Assembly: GCF_001638985.1 (NCBI RefSeq)
Contig: NW_017265170.1
Span: 248,001-312,000 of the forward strand
DNA length: 64,000 nt
Source: Phycomyces blakesleeanus NRRL 1555(-)
Taxonomy: Eukaryota > Mucoromycota > Mucoromycetes > Mucorales > Phycomycetaceae
Reading direction: 5' to 3'
The position numbers and the translations under genes were made by a program. Below the pieces are notes generated by a model, which was not told the origin of the DNA, searched no databases, and worked only from the letters and a program-made list of their open reading frames with translations. Shown piece by piece: positions 1 to 17,589 of the stretch. Numbering within the stretch: the stretch's first letter is position 1; every line of letters begins with the position of its first letter.

Positions 1-3000
1 AGTTGTTCTGTCGACAAGAAGACTACTCACACAAAAATACTTAACACGTTATCCTCTGTAAGTTTTAATTTGATAAATTACCTTGTCTTTGCATTTTCCA
101 CGGTTATATGTTGACAGGAAACCTCCAAAAGCTTCTGTGACATATGAGTATTTTTACCATCAACTGAAATGATGCGCTTTAAAGGGTTACGGGTACTTTT
201 TGTGATGAGTAAGTCTTGATCACCCTCTGCAAAGGTTCTCTGTTTGATATAAAGCAACAATTGTGTTGTGGCACCAACTCCAATACGACGTAAAGGAGGT
301 AACTCAGATAGAGCACATTTATTGGCAAACTCGGCAAGTCCTGCTGTTGGGGCCATCTCAGGGCGCAAGAAGAGCTCCAAGAAGTTGGCAGCCATGGTAG
401 CATACCGCCAATGAACTTTTTTGTCTTTCATAACATCCAACAGAGATTGTATCAGTTGATGGTAGGATTGTATTTGGTTTTGCTGTCTTTCAGTAACTTT
501 GGTTTCAAGTGCTTTCGTCTTTTGGATTGCAGCACCAGAAGGATACAATTTTTCCAGTGAAATGTTGATGTCGTTGGGTACAATTGCTCGGAAAGAGAAT
601 GTATTGTAATGTGACACATAGTCTACAAACACTTTACGGATGAGTTCTTGAATAGATGGCTAAAAAAAAAGGACGTGTGTTAGTTACGAGTAAGGAAACA
701 AGATATATGAAGATGAACCTTGTCTTCATGTTGGGCTCTGCATATGGCTAAAACAAACATTGAGATGAATTTCCAGTCACGTAGACAGATCATCAAAAGA
801 GACTTGTGTGTCAGCAAGTAAAGTGATCCCTTCATTCGACTTGCGCTGTTTGTCTTGTCAGCTACAGGTAGTTTTTGTTAAATTAAGATCCTTACGCGTA
901 GTATTAAATATTTTCTTCGATTGGAGTTATAACGGGGTTACTTACTGTCGTTCTTTTGCTCAAGGGCTTCGAGTATCGTTGGCATAATCATATACTTTGC
1001 TCCCAAGAAGTACCGAGCCGAAGCGCTGAGCGCGTTTTGACTCATCCTGAATATAAAGTAAGAATCAACTCTATTTACAAAAACAGCACATACTTTCTAA
1101 TTTCTGCATATGAGCTCAAAGACAAGTCAAGAATATCCTGGAGTAGATTATCATGGAATTCTGTTCGAACTCTGCCTTGGAAGTTTTGTCGAAGGCGGAG
1201 CAAGTGATGATTATAAGCTCTGCGGACTAGTAGTTACAAAATTTAAGTCCTAGATATCCATAATCTGATACACATTTTAAATTTTACCTAGTAAATTACG
1301 AGGATAGCTCTTGTGGCTCAAAGGGGTCTTTCCGAGACCCTTTGCATAGTTGTAGCCATTTTTGCTTCGTTCATATAACGCCTTTTCAACACCGCGTTCG
1401 GTCAAGAAAGCTCGGGTGATCTTAATAACGATTTTGATACTTTCAACATCATCTTCACGATGTGTTTTGAAGTAAAGAGCTATCTTGTGAAGAAGCTCTC
1501 CTATGTTTTTTCGAATTGCTCGAGCCTTTTCAGTTCTTGGATCAGTTCCGGTAAATGCATATCCAGCCACAAGTCTCTGGGCTGCTCTGAGGTTCACGAT
1601 TTCGTCGTCACTAAAATTAAGTGGTTTTTTTTAAGTCATAATGTAGCATGTTAAAAAAATGTATATGTACCTTGTATCAATTGTTTCAGGTTTACTTTCT
1701 TCATCAATGCCATCGTCTTTCACCATTGTAGAGCTTCCCATAAGGCAGTTACGAACAATTGCCAAATGTCTGCAAAATTCATTAGTGAGTTCATGTGTAC
1801 TGGTAGGCTTGACAACGTTGGGATCGTCACTGATAAGTTCTTCCAGGCGTCTTAGAGAAGGTGTCAGGAAGGTGTCAAGAAATTCAAGCGCGAAATTCTT
1901 TTCATCTTCATTGGGTGTATGCCAGTCGATGGCAAGGTCTTTCGGATTACCAGGCTTTCCCCACAATAAATGTGAATTGCCCATGAGATCTAGAGGTCCA
2001 AGGTTTATTTTCCCGATTTGTTTGATTACCAGATTTTATTTTTCTACTATTACCTTTATTATTCCATTCTTCTGGTTTAAGATTTCTAAAATCTTTGGGA
2101 TAGGTTTCCAACAATCCCTTGAGAACATTACGAAGGAACTTTCCTGTCCACATAACACCCCTACGACTACGACACTTCGCAATCATTTCGTGACCAATAT
2201 CGATAATCTCTGTCTTATAGTTCAGAATTTCTGGACCGAGCATAGAGACAACAGAAAACAGAATGTTCTGGTTCCAATGCAAAGTTGAGTCTGATTGAAT
2301 AGGATTGGAAGAAGCCGAATTGGTAATAGTTGAAGATGCGCCATAGTCAAGCTCGGTCCTAATATTAGCAATACAGAGAGGAATAAAATGTTTGGCTGCC
2401 TTTTTGACGTTTGCAGATGTAATTGAATCGCACAACAATCCAGTCGTACGCACTGCATTGGGAATGACCTGGTCATTAACAAACTCAACAACCATTCTTA
2501 GAGCCAGATCATATAAATTATCGGACAGTTGCCCAAACACCACATCACATGCATGCAAAAGCATTTGCGTAACACCAGCTTCCATAGCACCGCCCTGTTT
2601 TTTTCTGTCATGTTGAGGCAAATTCTCAAATATGGTAAACACTCTTCTTAAGAATTTGGCGAGCCATTCTTCAAATTGACCTGTTGTCGCCTTGCAGAGT
2701 TGATCTTCTACTTCACGAGGAAGCTCTTTCACATGATTCTCGTCATCAATATCCATTTCATCGTAATGAGATTCTCCGTCAACAGCAGGATTATAATAGC
2801 TATTTCCGTCTGTCAAGTCTCTGATTGGGACACTCATAACAGCAGTAGCTATGAACATCAATGCTCCCATGGCTTTCATTGGATCATTCATGTCAATACC
2901 AGGTGTAGCTAAATGAAGTAGAGGAAGCAAATGTTTTCCGCCTGCAGGATAATGATCGCGTGAAAGCATTGGGAGTGCAATATCGGCAAGGATACTGAGT

Positions 3001-4952
3001 GCACTTGCTGTTCTGTGGGTCTGCGATATTGTCCTTCATTAGTGTTTATGAAAATTTAATTAAGCTATCATTTTCACCTCTGTTAACGTTTCGAGAGAGG
3101 GATATATCCGCTCAAACAATCCGGGGAAAATCAATGTAGGTTCCAACCCTTTAAGAAAAAAAATAGATATGTATTAGCCAGTAGGAAGCACTACATAATA
3201 TTTGTGCTCTTACAAGATAGATATGTGAGAGTAGATTGACTTGCACCGACTGTATAATGATCTTTTCCGAACATGCTGAGGTAAATTACAGGGCGAAGAA
3301 TCAATACAAATTCTCTGCGAAGGTCTGATGTTAATCTACGCTCCACTGGTGTATTACAATCGTCATCTCTTTCTATAGGGGAATAAAAAGATCTGTTTAA
3401 TATTTGCCTCATTAGCTAACAGTATATGTTAGCCTTCGATTACCTTGCTTCCACCGCTTTAAGAATTCTGAAGATAAGTGACAAGCAAATACAGCAAGGG
3501 GATAAGACCAAGAGCCATGGTTAGACGGATGGTAATAAAGCTCAATAGCCTGAATCAGCTCTCCGAGACAAGAGAGAGTAAACGATGACTCAGTGCCATC
3601 TTGGTGATTCTCAGGAAACATTGTATAGACCATTAGACGAGCCAATGACTTAAATTTCTCCTACAATCCGTTCATTTTTTGTTATTTAATCATGGTCAAT
3701 TTCAATCCTCATATTTCCAAATAAAAGCAATTTCTTTATCTTCCACTTACTGGTTTTCTTCTAAGGAATAAGGAATTCCCTGCTCTAATATCCACTTTGA
3801 GCCCATTATTTCCATAGCCTGTAGTTCCACCTCCTGCACTACCACCAAGACTACCATCTCCACGACTTCCAACCGGTAAATTCATCATACGTAGACAAAC
3901 AGTGAATACTGTCTTGATCTGCTGTTTGGTAAAAAGTCCAATTTCCTGCCAATCTTTTGTGTCGGTATTGTGTTCTGCAATGCGCGATATAAGGTCGGTG
4001 AACTGTGCATCATACGTAGTGGAGCATGTGAAGATGGACCACATTGAGAAGATTGTTGGTAAATAAGCTTTTGGAGTCATGGACGTATTTGAGAGTTGAT
4101 GGTGTGTGACCGAATGCTTTGGAACTACTACGGGAAGGAACAATACGATATAACCTTGAGCTAAAATCGCATCAGCAATTGAATGGGTTGTAAATTTAGG
4201 CAAAAATTCGTCCAGAATTTCTTGAGTAGCTGAAGGTTCAAAAAATCTCTGGCAATGCTCCACAAGACGTAGAACAGAACCCATATGCTTGCTGTTGACA
4301 ATACCATAGATCAGGAGGTTATTATGTCTTGTTCGTTTTTTTATCTATTTGCAAATCCACTTACGACTCTGAGATTAATGTCCTTTGTCGTGATTTAGGA
4401 AAGATTGATTTGTCAATGCGCTCGTATAAAGGCCTCCATGGCAATGTCAGGTCTTCTGGACCGAGCCGTTTTGTCTTTCTGTATTTCCATTAGACAAAGA
4501 AGATGGTCATCAATCGCAAACTTTACCTTATCAGACGTACACATAGATTCGCCCACAATTCGATTAAAGCAGTGTCCATTCCAGGGGCAATTGTTAAATC
4601 GAACATGATTTTTGCTAGATTAGCTCGAACATCTCGAGAAAGAGCATGCTTCATGTCCAAATAGCTAGAACGATATTAGAATTTCAAGGTCTCGATCCTG
4701 GCGATCTTGTCTATATTACCTGCATAGGCGTCTTGTCCAAGCAACAACTCCAGACTGGTAGTCCTGGGCTCTGACTGCGATCGCTAAATTTGTACAAATT
4801 GTCTCTAACCATTGCTCTGCCTCTCCGCCAAGTAAATGAGCGTAAGGCAAGGCCTGACTATAATACATTGTGTGATGGCTATCGTCATCTATGACGGATT
4901 GAGGTATGGACGCAATGGTCCTGCTCCCACTTATTGTTTCCGATTTTTGCAT
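1..4952 (-). CDS. blm10: Proteasome activator Blm10/PA200 (PSME4 family), 3' end outside window
   Basis: Spliced gene read on the minus strand. Its product caps the 20S proteasome and promotes ATP-independent peptide turnover; it is nuclear/cytosolic in the family. The N-terminal exon (4720-4952) holds LPYAHLLGGEAEQW and VAWTRRL, and exon 2 (4527-4664) continues the helical-repeat fold. Later exons show LTLPWRPLYE, LRMMNLPVGS (near 3880) and HLLPLLHLATPGIDMNDP (near 2900), all hallmarks of Blm10/PA200 HEAT-like repeats. I chose the ATG at 4952; upstream codons in that frame do not look coding. Exons continue through 82-659 into 1-7. The C-terminal tail that docks in the alpha-ring lies beyond position 1, so the CDS is partial. 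Exon count and interior borders are only approximate. Family assignment is firm. Confidence 0.9.
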
Positions 4953-5946
4953 AGAAACGCACCGCGTGTATAGTAAATGCAATGCGTAACAGGAGAGCGA
5001 ACTACAAGGAGTTCGGCCTTTTATACAGGTCCACTCCGCATGACTTCTTTCAGAAAAAATATGACGCGTACAGCCAGATTCGTCACCCTTTGATAGCCCT
5101 AGATTTAAATGTAGTATATTCGCTAAGCATACATAAGGTGCATGGCAAAATAACTAGCCGAATGTGTATTTTATGGTTGACTGCGGTAGGTTCAAGTTTA
5201 ATATATCCAAAGAAGTACTGGAAAATTAATTATCCTTATCCATCAATGTCTGGTATTGTAGGTACGTTTATAGTTTGTATTTGTCATTGTTCATAATATT
5301 TCGGATATGAAGGAATTAAGCCAATGAGATAAATATTCTACAATTACAATTCACTTGGATATCTATATATGTACAGCTGATATTAGGGTGCTTCTAAATT
5401 GAAACTCTAATCAGAGCTTTCTCTTCATATTTTCCTTTATAAAATAAATATAATCTGTACATAATCCAATGAACAGCACTTTAATATAAAAAAGATACTC
5501 ATTACTGTACTAGTGTTTAGCCTAAAGCCATTTTACACGATAACAAGATAGATAAATAAGATGTATCTGGAATGATCGATCCACTATATATATATAATGG
5601 TCATGGTATGATGATAGCATTCACTTTGTATTTAGTTCTTTAATTTTACTTTGGTTTGATTTGCTTATAATTTGGAATAAATTATTAAGGTATACAAATA
5701 GTGCGAGTAGTTTTTTACACCAATGATAAAATTAATATTTAACATTGAAGGTTCTTTCAATCTACCTAATCAAGTGAACAGCATGAGTGGAAATGATTAC
5801 AATTCCACAAAATAACTATTTTCCAAAAAGATCGGTATGCAACAATGTTTGGTAATATATTCAATACAAAATACAAAAGAACTAGTATAAAATGGCAATA
5901 CAACAAGCCTGCTAGTCTCTTTAAATACAGAGCTTTTCCTTTCAAT
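4953..5946. other. Intergenic: blm10 promoter side and DPP III 3' flank
   Basis: About 1 kb of AT-rich DNA between the blm10 start and the DPP III stop, both genes on the minus strand. A 104-codon plus-strand ORF at 4982-5296 has no recognisable similarity and is not called. No RNA gene or repeat is evident. Confidence 0.6.
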
Positions 5947-8900
5947 TTATACTCTACGTTCAACATAACTCTGGATCATTCCGACAGGTGTGGGTTCATA
6001 ATCCTTCAAAACAACCTTTCCATTCTCAATGAATGTGTTCGCTTGGACAAACACCTTGCGTGGCTGCTTATTACGGAGTACAATGTCACGCATGTGAGTG
6101 GCCCACTTTTCAGGAACACTGGTAGCTTCAAGGTAAAGCTGAGTGCCTAATTTTTCGGCGGCCATAGCCTTGTAAACCTGAAGCTTATTCAAAAACACAG
6201 CAACGGCAGGTGCGCCGACGGATCTAATTTTGGAACGATCCAAATGAATCTCTAGTGTTTCTTCTCCATTAGAATCCTTGATTTGCTTGATTTCAACAAA
6301 TCCTTGACCAGATTTAAGCATTGTGTTCAAGATAGCATATCGTGCCTGCATATGTGCTTGTCCCCACTAAAATTCCAAAAACAAGTTTAATTTTTTTTGC
6401 ACTGATATTTACTATTCTCACGCATTATAACGCATACCAAAACCCTATTTTCTATTGTTGGACAAAAAATCAAGGTTCAGAGCAAGTGCAGCATTCGCCA
6501 TAAAAATATGATATTTCCATGTAACATTTGAACCATGATTTTGGTTGTCTAACAAAATCGTAACTCACAACCCCCCCCCCCCCCCAAANNNNNNNNNNNN
6601 NNNNNNNNNNNNNNNNNNNNNNNNNNNNNNNNNNNNNNNNNNNNNNNNNNNNNNNNNNNNNNNNNNNNNNNNNNNNNNNNNNNNNNNNCCCCAAAACCCT
6701 TTTTTTTTTTTGGGGGAAAAAAAAAAAGGTTTAAGAAAAGGGCCCCCTTTCCCAAAAAAAATATGTTTTTCCCTTGAACCTTTGGCCCCAGTTTTTGGGT
6801 TTTTAAAAAAATTGGAAATTAAAAACCCCCCCCCCCCCCCCCCCCCCCCCCATTCTACCCCTTGTACTTTATTTTGAACACAATAATTTACCTTTTTAGC
6901 AGTGGGATCATAAAACTCAAGGGCCGTCAGACCGGCTCTGGCCATATTGAGATACATAATATAAAGCACATCTTCCGCTTTTTGACCTTCAAGGTTAAAG
7001 ATCTTGAGAATATCCGCATGAGGACCAAGCACCATAGCAATACACTCGGCACGACACTCTTCATAGCTTGACGCAATACTTTTGAATACTGAGTTGAATG
7101 TTTGACCGGACTTGTACCAAGATTGGACCGGTTGATTGGTAAGAGGATCAATAGTTCCTTTATCAAAGTTTAGTTTTCCTTCTGCATCTTCTTCGAGTAA
7201 TTTTCCTGTTCCGTGACCCATCTCATGAGTACCAACTTGTAACTCAAACGATGGATTACGATAGGTTGTGTATAGATCAAGATCCTCATTGCGAATAAAA
7301 GGGAATTTTTCACCAGGAGACTGAGCTGAAATGACATTCCCCAGTGAAACGTTTTTAGATCCAAGAAGCTGAGTGATGTTTGTATAGTTTGGAATATTAA
7401 TGCCGGCCGGAACACCTGCTGTGGCAAATGATAGAACTTCAAGCGAAGTAAAATCTGGTTTGTTGATCGTCTCACGTTCAAATGCAGGGGGCCAGGGTAA
7501 GCGAGACACAAACAGTGGGGCTTGGCTTACAAGATTGTTGAACTTCTTGGTCTGTTCTTCGTTAACCATAGCCACAAACCCTTCCCATTCTGCACGTACG
7601 CCCTGAGGATCGCGGTATGTTTCGATAAAACCGAGATTTGTCTCTACTCTTGGGTTGATATCCTTGAGCCATTCTCTCTGTGACTCCATGTGCGCGTCGA
7701 TTGAGCCCAAGTTAAAGGATTCGTAATAAGCTTCCAGCATCTTCTTCTGATGAGCATTGGCAGCAAAGTGAATCGCGCCCTTGACCATATCGGCAGCTTT
7801 TTTCATGCAGGGTTGGAAATCATTGTAAAATATCTCAAGAGTGATGCCATTTTCCAAGGTTTCAGGCTGAGGAATATCGTCTGGTGCTTGCGAAGATGCG
7901 ATATGGAGCTGGTATCCCTCTGCTGTCTTGAATAATCTGCACGAATATCATATATTTCACACATATCACAAAAAAAAACCATAAAATGAGTCAGATAAAC
8001 AGATGCTGAGTCATATGACAATCAATTGAAGAGAATTCGTCAGTCCAGAAAAATCCCTGGGTTTGGGAAGGACAGATAAGCCTAGAACAAAAAGCCGGTC
8101 TATAGCCCAGATGCAAGACCAGACTTCTCAGCCAATAGTCGAGCATACACAGATATTTTCTCCAGTACATCACATATGATATTCCAACTACAAGTATCCC
8201 TGGTTTTTTTTTCTTTAATTACCTTGTGTTTAGAGGACTAATATTGATCTTCTCTAGATATTCTTGTACAATCTTGATATCTTCTTTGGTGGTATTCTTG
8301 GAGTAGTATCCAGAGATATGACCGTCATCAGGATATCCAATCAAATTCTTTGCGACTGGCTCAACATTGTACATCTCTCCCCGCTTCTTGGTAAACAGAA
8401 CATGGGCTTCGTGAGACTCGCTAGCCTCTACAATCTTCTCAAAGTCATCGGCCGACAAACGAGGGATGAACTTTTCATCACCAAAAGACTTGTAGTTACT
8501 GAGATTACCAAGGAATTGCGCGGAATATTCCAGGAGCTGGTCAAAGGCTTCTTGAGATACACCACTGTATTTTCGAAAATATATACAGAAACGCAGGAAA
8601 ATTAGTTTTTTTTGTACAAATGTCTGAATTCAATATACCTCTTTTTGGCCAAGGCTTCAATATCAACAAGCTCTTCACGTTCGTTAGTGAACAAACTGAG
8701 GATGAGATCATAGATTTCTGGTGCTCCTGGATTAGTTTGTGCAATGACGATGCGGGTACCATGGAATGAGGCGCGCGACATAAAGTGGGCATATGTCTTT
8801 TCCTTGTCAGTCAAGGCCTCAAAGAACGGTTTGGCTTCAAGACGAGATATAGGAGTCTTTGGATCAGCAAGATAGCGGGTAGACATTGTTCTGATAAGAG

Positions 8901-8952
8901 GGTTGCGTATTTTTCTTAGAGAAGACGAAGAAAGGCGTGAAAGTACGTTCAT
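5947..8952 (-). CDS. dpp3: Dipeptidyl peptidase III (peptidase family M49) with HExxH motif
   Basis: Zinc exopeptidase that removes dipeptides from the N-terminus of short peptides. Exons 8639-8952, 8223-8564, 6892-7936 and 5947-6366 give 706 residues, a normal M49 length. Visible signatures are GVPAGINIPNY, FELQVGTHEMGHGTGK (zinc site), SYEECRAEC (second zinc motif EECRAE), RAGLTALEFYDP, HMQARYAIL and DRSKIRSVG. The family norm is the six-residue HELLGH; here the DNA at about 7210-7245 clearly encodes HEMGH, a five-residue HExxH. The start at 8952 gives an arginine- and serine-rich N-terminus ending before a second in-frame Met (MSTRYLADP), which suggests a mitochondrial leader on a longer form and a cytosolic shorter form (inference). 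The last intron (6367-6891) contains the 100-N gap. Identity is certain; the motif change is seen directly. Confidence 0.95.
6589..6688. other. Assembly gap (100 N) inside the last DPP III intron
   Basis: One hundred N flanked by poly-C, poly-T/G and poly-A runs (6570-6588 and 6689-6852) that look like low-quality homopolymer calls. It falls within the 525-nt intron 6367-6891, whereas the other introns of this gene are far shorter. The coding sequence on both sides joins properly to match the family, so the gap probably does not hide an exon. Confidence 0.9.
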
Positions 8953-9546
8953 GGGTAAAGATATAGAATACAAAAAAAAATTAGATTCGTTCCCAACTAA
9001 GTTGTACTGGAAGATGGCAGTTTCATACACAGAAATTGTAGCCACAAAAAAGTGATCGAGTCCCCAAAGTAGGACTTGTGACAATTTACCTATTATTTTT
9101 TGTACGAATTTAGTCGTAAGCGGGCAGTGATTATTCCGTGTACCAGGAAACGAATGTATTTGTGAGGAGATGAAATTGTGTAATGACTAGCAAGTTCTAT
9201 TGGAAGCCTTAACTAAAATGTCCTTTTCTACTTGATTAAGAGAACGGGGGTATTTCTGGAAAAATATTGGTTTGAATGATTATAGCAAGGGGGGACAGTA
9301 CATGAATATAGCTCTTTCTCTCTAGGTGGGTATGTTTGGTCATGGGTAGTATCGTTAACAAAAAAAACATTTATCCAACTGAATCTTATAGTGTTTAGAT
9401 AACATATATTTTTCTTTCTCAGAATGTCAATTTTATAGCTTTATAGCCCGCTTGCCCTTGTTCCTGAACCCAGTGTTGTGACACTTGTCGTTTGTAGACT
9501 AAAATTCCTATTACAGGAAATACATTAATTCTTTGTCAATCTCAAT
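8953..9546. other. Intergenic: DPP III promoter side, PKC1 3' flank
   Basis: About 600 bp of AT-rich sequence between two minus-strand genes. I see no ORF, tRNA or repeat in it. Confidence 0.6.
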
Positions 9547-13741
<4,195 letters not shown>

Positions 13742-14064
13742 AGATCTTCTGGAAAAAGAAGGTTTATGTAAGGATGTATATATAGATGCTTATGTATTTA
13801 AGTATACTATTGAGTAAAAGAGAGAGATAGAGAGAGAGAAGAGGGGAGAAAGCAATGTATAGTGCAGTATTCAAGCAGGAATCGTTTGCGGTGATTAAAT
13901 ATTAAGGGAATGCCATAGTGAGAGAGCTTACGACACAGGAATCTGCATTTGCAGGATGACAGGCGACACACAAGACCTAATTAAGCAGTCACATGATGAT
14001 TGTTTTTGTTGTTGGGCCCTAGCGTTGACTTTACTTTCTCTTTTAACGTTTCCAGGACAGCATC
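13742..14064. promoter_or_regulatory. Divergent promoter region, PKC1 / mitochondrial uL23m
   Basis: Only about 320 bp separates the two translation starts, which point away from each other, so the 5' control regions must overlap. It contains a purine-rich GA tract at about 13817-13852. No specific factor site is claimed. Confidence 0.5.
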
Positions 14065-14599
14065 ATGAGCACGCCATTCCGCCAGGGCCTGAGTAATTAT
14101 CTAATGGAAGACAAGATACTTGGCTTGTCTCAGATAACTGATGCAACTCTGTGCCATAGACAAGGTGTACTTGCCCAACATTATCTTTAAGATGGTCAAG
14201 ACACCCAACTTGCAGTCGAACCAAGTCGCTTTCCGTGTACCTCCCAGTTGCAACAAATTCGACATTCATTCCTATCTTACCAACATCTACAATGTGACTG
14301 TTCAGGAAGTCCGTACCATGAACTACGGCACTGTACACAAAAAAGGACGCAATGGCAAGATTGGTGTATCGGAGACTGCCTACAAAAAAGCAATTGTTAC
14401 CATTAGTGAACCTTTTAGCTTCCCTAAGGATCCTGAATGGTGTGCTCTTGAGAGAGAGCAGAACAAGGTTGGATCCAAGATGGCTGGTCGCAAGACCAAG
14501 GGATGGCGCTTCAGAGGAACAGAAGAAGAGCGTGCCAAGTTAAAGGAAGTCAACGAAAAAGTGCAGGCACGCATGGAGGCTGACCAAAAGAAGAAATAA
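14065..14599 (+). CDS. mrp20: Mitochondrial large-subunit ribosomal protein uL23m (Mrp20/MRPL23)
   Basis: Structural protein of the mitochondrial 54S subunit that lines the exit-tunnel region. Two exons (14065-14092 and 14160-14599) give 155 residues. Exon 1 was recovered by joining MSTPFRQGL across a 67-nt GT-AG intron to NKVYLPNIIFKMVKTPN; the join restores the family N-terminus. The core shows VAFRVPPSCNKFDIHSYLT, IYNVTVQEVRT and KKAIVTISE, matching the uL23 beta-alpha-beta fold, followed by the lysine-rich C-terminal extension usual in mitochondrial versions. Divergent from PKC1. The call is secure; the short first exon is inferred. Confidence 0.9.
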
Positions 14600-17589
14600 A
14601 CGCAATAAACACAAAAAAAAAGACAGAAGATGGGATTATGTTTATTTTGTTTGCTTTTTTTTTGCATGTGTATATAATTATTATCATTTTCCTTTGAAAC
14701 ATGAAACTCTAGATATATGGTTTCAAATATATATAAAAGATAAACCAACCAAAAGAGATTTCTAACGAACAGTGGCAATTGATAATATATATATATATTA
14801 AATGAACAGACTTATAATATAAAGCAAAATGAGGATCCAAGCTGCGGTACTTTTATTGATTAGGAGTTTTACCAGTTCTCGATACTTGACATTTTAATGT
14901 AGCAATACTTTAATGGCGATCTTGGGGAACGGAAGGAAATGTGCGCCGCACAATTTAGTGTGACTACTAGTCTTATACCCAGCTAAAAACCATCTTGAAC
15001 AGCTCCTCGTCTTTATCATTTATAAGCACATCCATAATCGACTATAGCGGGCTATCGACAGACTGAAATGAATCTCACAAATACAATGGTATATGCTTGT
15101 TGAAACTTTCGGGGTCATATCCTAAAATTGATGTTACAAATCGCTTTGTTAAATTACCTATTCTTTACTTTTTACAATTCTTCTTTCCTTTCTCCTTATC
15201 AAAACAATTATACTATAGTTTTTACAAACCAACGAACAAACTTTCGGTATAGTTTTTCTATCATTATATCTTATCTTCAATTAACGTATCTGTAGTTGGT
15301 TTTTATTATTTTATAAAGTTTATTTCCGTAACAAGACCATGCAAATATCTCTGAGTTTATTAAGTGAATATTATTTTTTTTTAAAAAAAAGCGTACATTT
15401 TCGTGAGTACTAATTACTTTTATAGAAAAAATGAATCAATTGAAAAGATCATAGCGGATTGTTTCCCATTCACTTGTGATGCCGTTGAATTTAATTGATC
15501 AGACATAATTAACGACATTAATTTACTTTTGCCATTCAATTGCCGAGTATCTCCACGGTAAAGATAGAAAAAAAAAGAACAAGAAAACAATTATCTCTCC
15601 AATTATTTTCACCATTCATTTATATGCACTAAATTATTAATACACATTATTTCTATCGATTGTAAGTTACATAAGTTGGAGTAAACACTGGATTTAATGG
15701 GATAATTTAGTAACAAATACAGTAAAATGAATTATACCTGGCACACTTTTAAGAGTTATGAGATATTATGAACGGACATTCTTTTCCAATAAACAGTACA
15801 AAAAGGTATTCTTAAGCTAGTATATGACATTTTAAGCATTTTGGAATTATTTTATATATATAGTATTCACTCTACTTTTTATTTAAATATAAAATACTTT
15901 GGAAGAAAATCCCAAAAATGCGCCTTATAAATGTGCTTCACTGTATCAACTTATATCTACCATTTCTCAGCCGTAGTTTATTTAAAGCTGTCGAATACTT
16001 AGTGAAATAAGAGTACCTGCCCAGGACCTGGTCTCTTACTCTAATCCACAAGGGCAAAATTGTGTGCTTTGAAATTCATTCAACATGTTCCTTTAGTAGC
16101 CCCAAACTTTGACGAAGGAATAGAACATGATGATTAGTGACAATTACACTTTGTCAATAGCAAGTTATGCAAAAGAATATAAAGAATTGTTGTTATTAAA
16201 TTGTGGCGCAACCTTGTGGGATAATATACTATTTATTGGCTTTCTTACGCGTACCTTGCCTTTCTCTTTCTTTTGCATACATATTACCAGAAAATAGTCC
16301 AAGGTTTGTCATTGAAAAAAGCCAGAACCAGTATGAAAGCACCAACTGAAGTTACCAAATAGTTGCACCAGAAGCAAAGTCTGAAGAATTTCTTCTTCTC
16401 AAGAAAGTCAAGAAAGGTAAAATGGAATAAAAAAAATAATGTTACATTTCTGTTTACCATTTAATCCAAAGATATAGTGCCGTGCCGTGTTGTCCCATGC
16501 AAAGATAATAGCGGAATCAGCATAACTTATGGTCCAGGAGAATCAAAGACGTATGGAAATCTTTAGATTTTTTTCTTTTAATTGGTTATGTTCGCAAGTC
16601 TGTTGGAGATGCCAAATACCAAGGCAAAAGTATCCAAAGGATGGTGGATAACTTGTATAATATATGAAAATTTTTACCAATGCTATGTGTCGTATTCATC
16701 TGAAGCCCGTAGCAAAATACAATCAAGGAATACGAAAGGCACCGGTGAGATCTTAAAGAAATCTGCTTAGTCGATTATGACCATCTTTAAAAGAAATTCA
16801 AATTTTTCAGGAAAAATAAAAATATCCCCCTTTTAAAGTCTTTAACATTTGAATGTAAAAATAAAATAATAATGTTCGATGCTTTTTTTTTACAGCACAT
16901 AAATTGTATAAATTCCGTACATAAATCGAATAAAAATAGTTGTATAAAAGCAGTACTCTTATTAAACATGAGCACCAACTTCACTACCCCTATTGAAAAG
17001 ATATATTCTCTTAAGACAATCCTTTTATTCCATGAAAATTAGAGTGTCTTTCGACCTATAAAAACTATGCCCTTTCTAACAATTTTACATGTAAGATTAA
17101 GGACAGAAAATTTGCCATCTTTCATCCTGCCTGTTCAAAAACCGATGTCTGCTGTAGCAAGCGTAAAATAGATGACGCTAAAAGAAAAAAAAAGATGCCC
17201 AATTTTTTTCCTTGCGGAATTTCATTATTTTTTGAAATCCTCTTACAACAATAATCGAACATATTTCCCTTTGCCTGGAAGTGGTGCCAATTAAAATTGT
17301 CCAATCCCTCTTTTCAACCCAAAAACTTTAGCTTCTTCTCATCAAGAAAGAATATTTCTTCTTACTATTGAGGATGGCACAATTTCAGAAACAATATTGG
17401 AAAACCTGGCCAAGTCTTGTGACACTCAGAAGGGAACAAATGATAAAGTGGCAGTAGTTAGAAAGATGTAGGTTAGCGATATAAGTAATTTCAAGTACAG
17501 TGCTACTGAGCTCATTAAAGAAATATTTTTCTGTAGATTTAATTAGAGAGAAAAACTAAATCGTATTCTTTTTTATCGATAATGTAATG
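14600..17589. other. Gene-poor AT-rich DNA with decayed reading frames
   Basis: After the uL23m 3' end (poly-A and TA runs near 14610-14800) I find no intact gene. Short frames such as 16582-16770 plus (SKGWWITCIIYENF and following) carry many stops around them and may be the upstream part of the decayed MULE transposase described next. No tRNA or rRNA seen. Confidence 0.5.

Noticed and set aside
4982..5296. 104-codon plus-strand ORF between blm10 and DPP III
   Set aside because: No recognisable motif, AT-driven composition, and it overlaps the blm10 5' region; probably chance.
6565..6877. Proline/glycine-rich ORFs around the N gap
   Set aside because: They are translations of homopolymer runs and of N bases within an intron.
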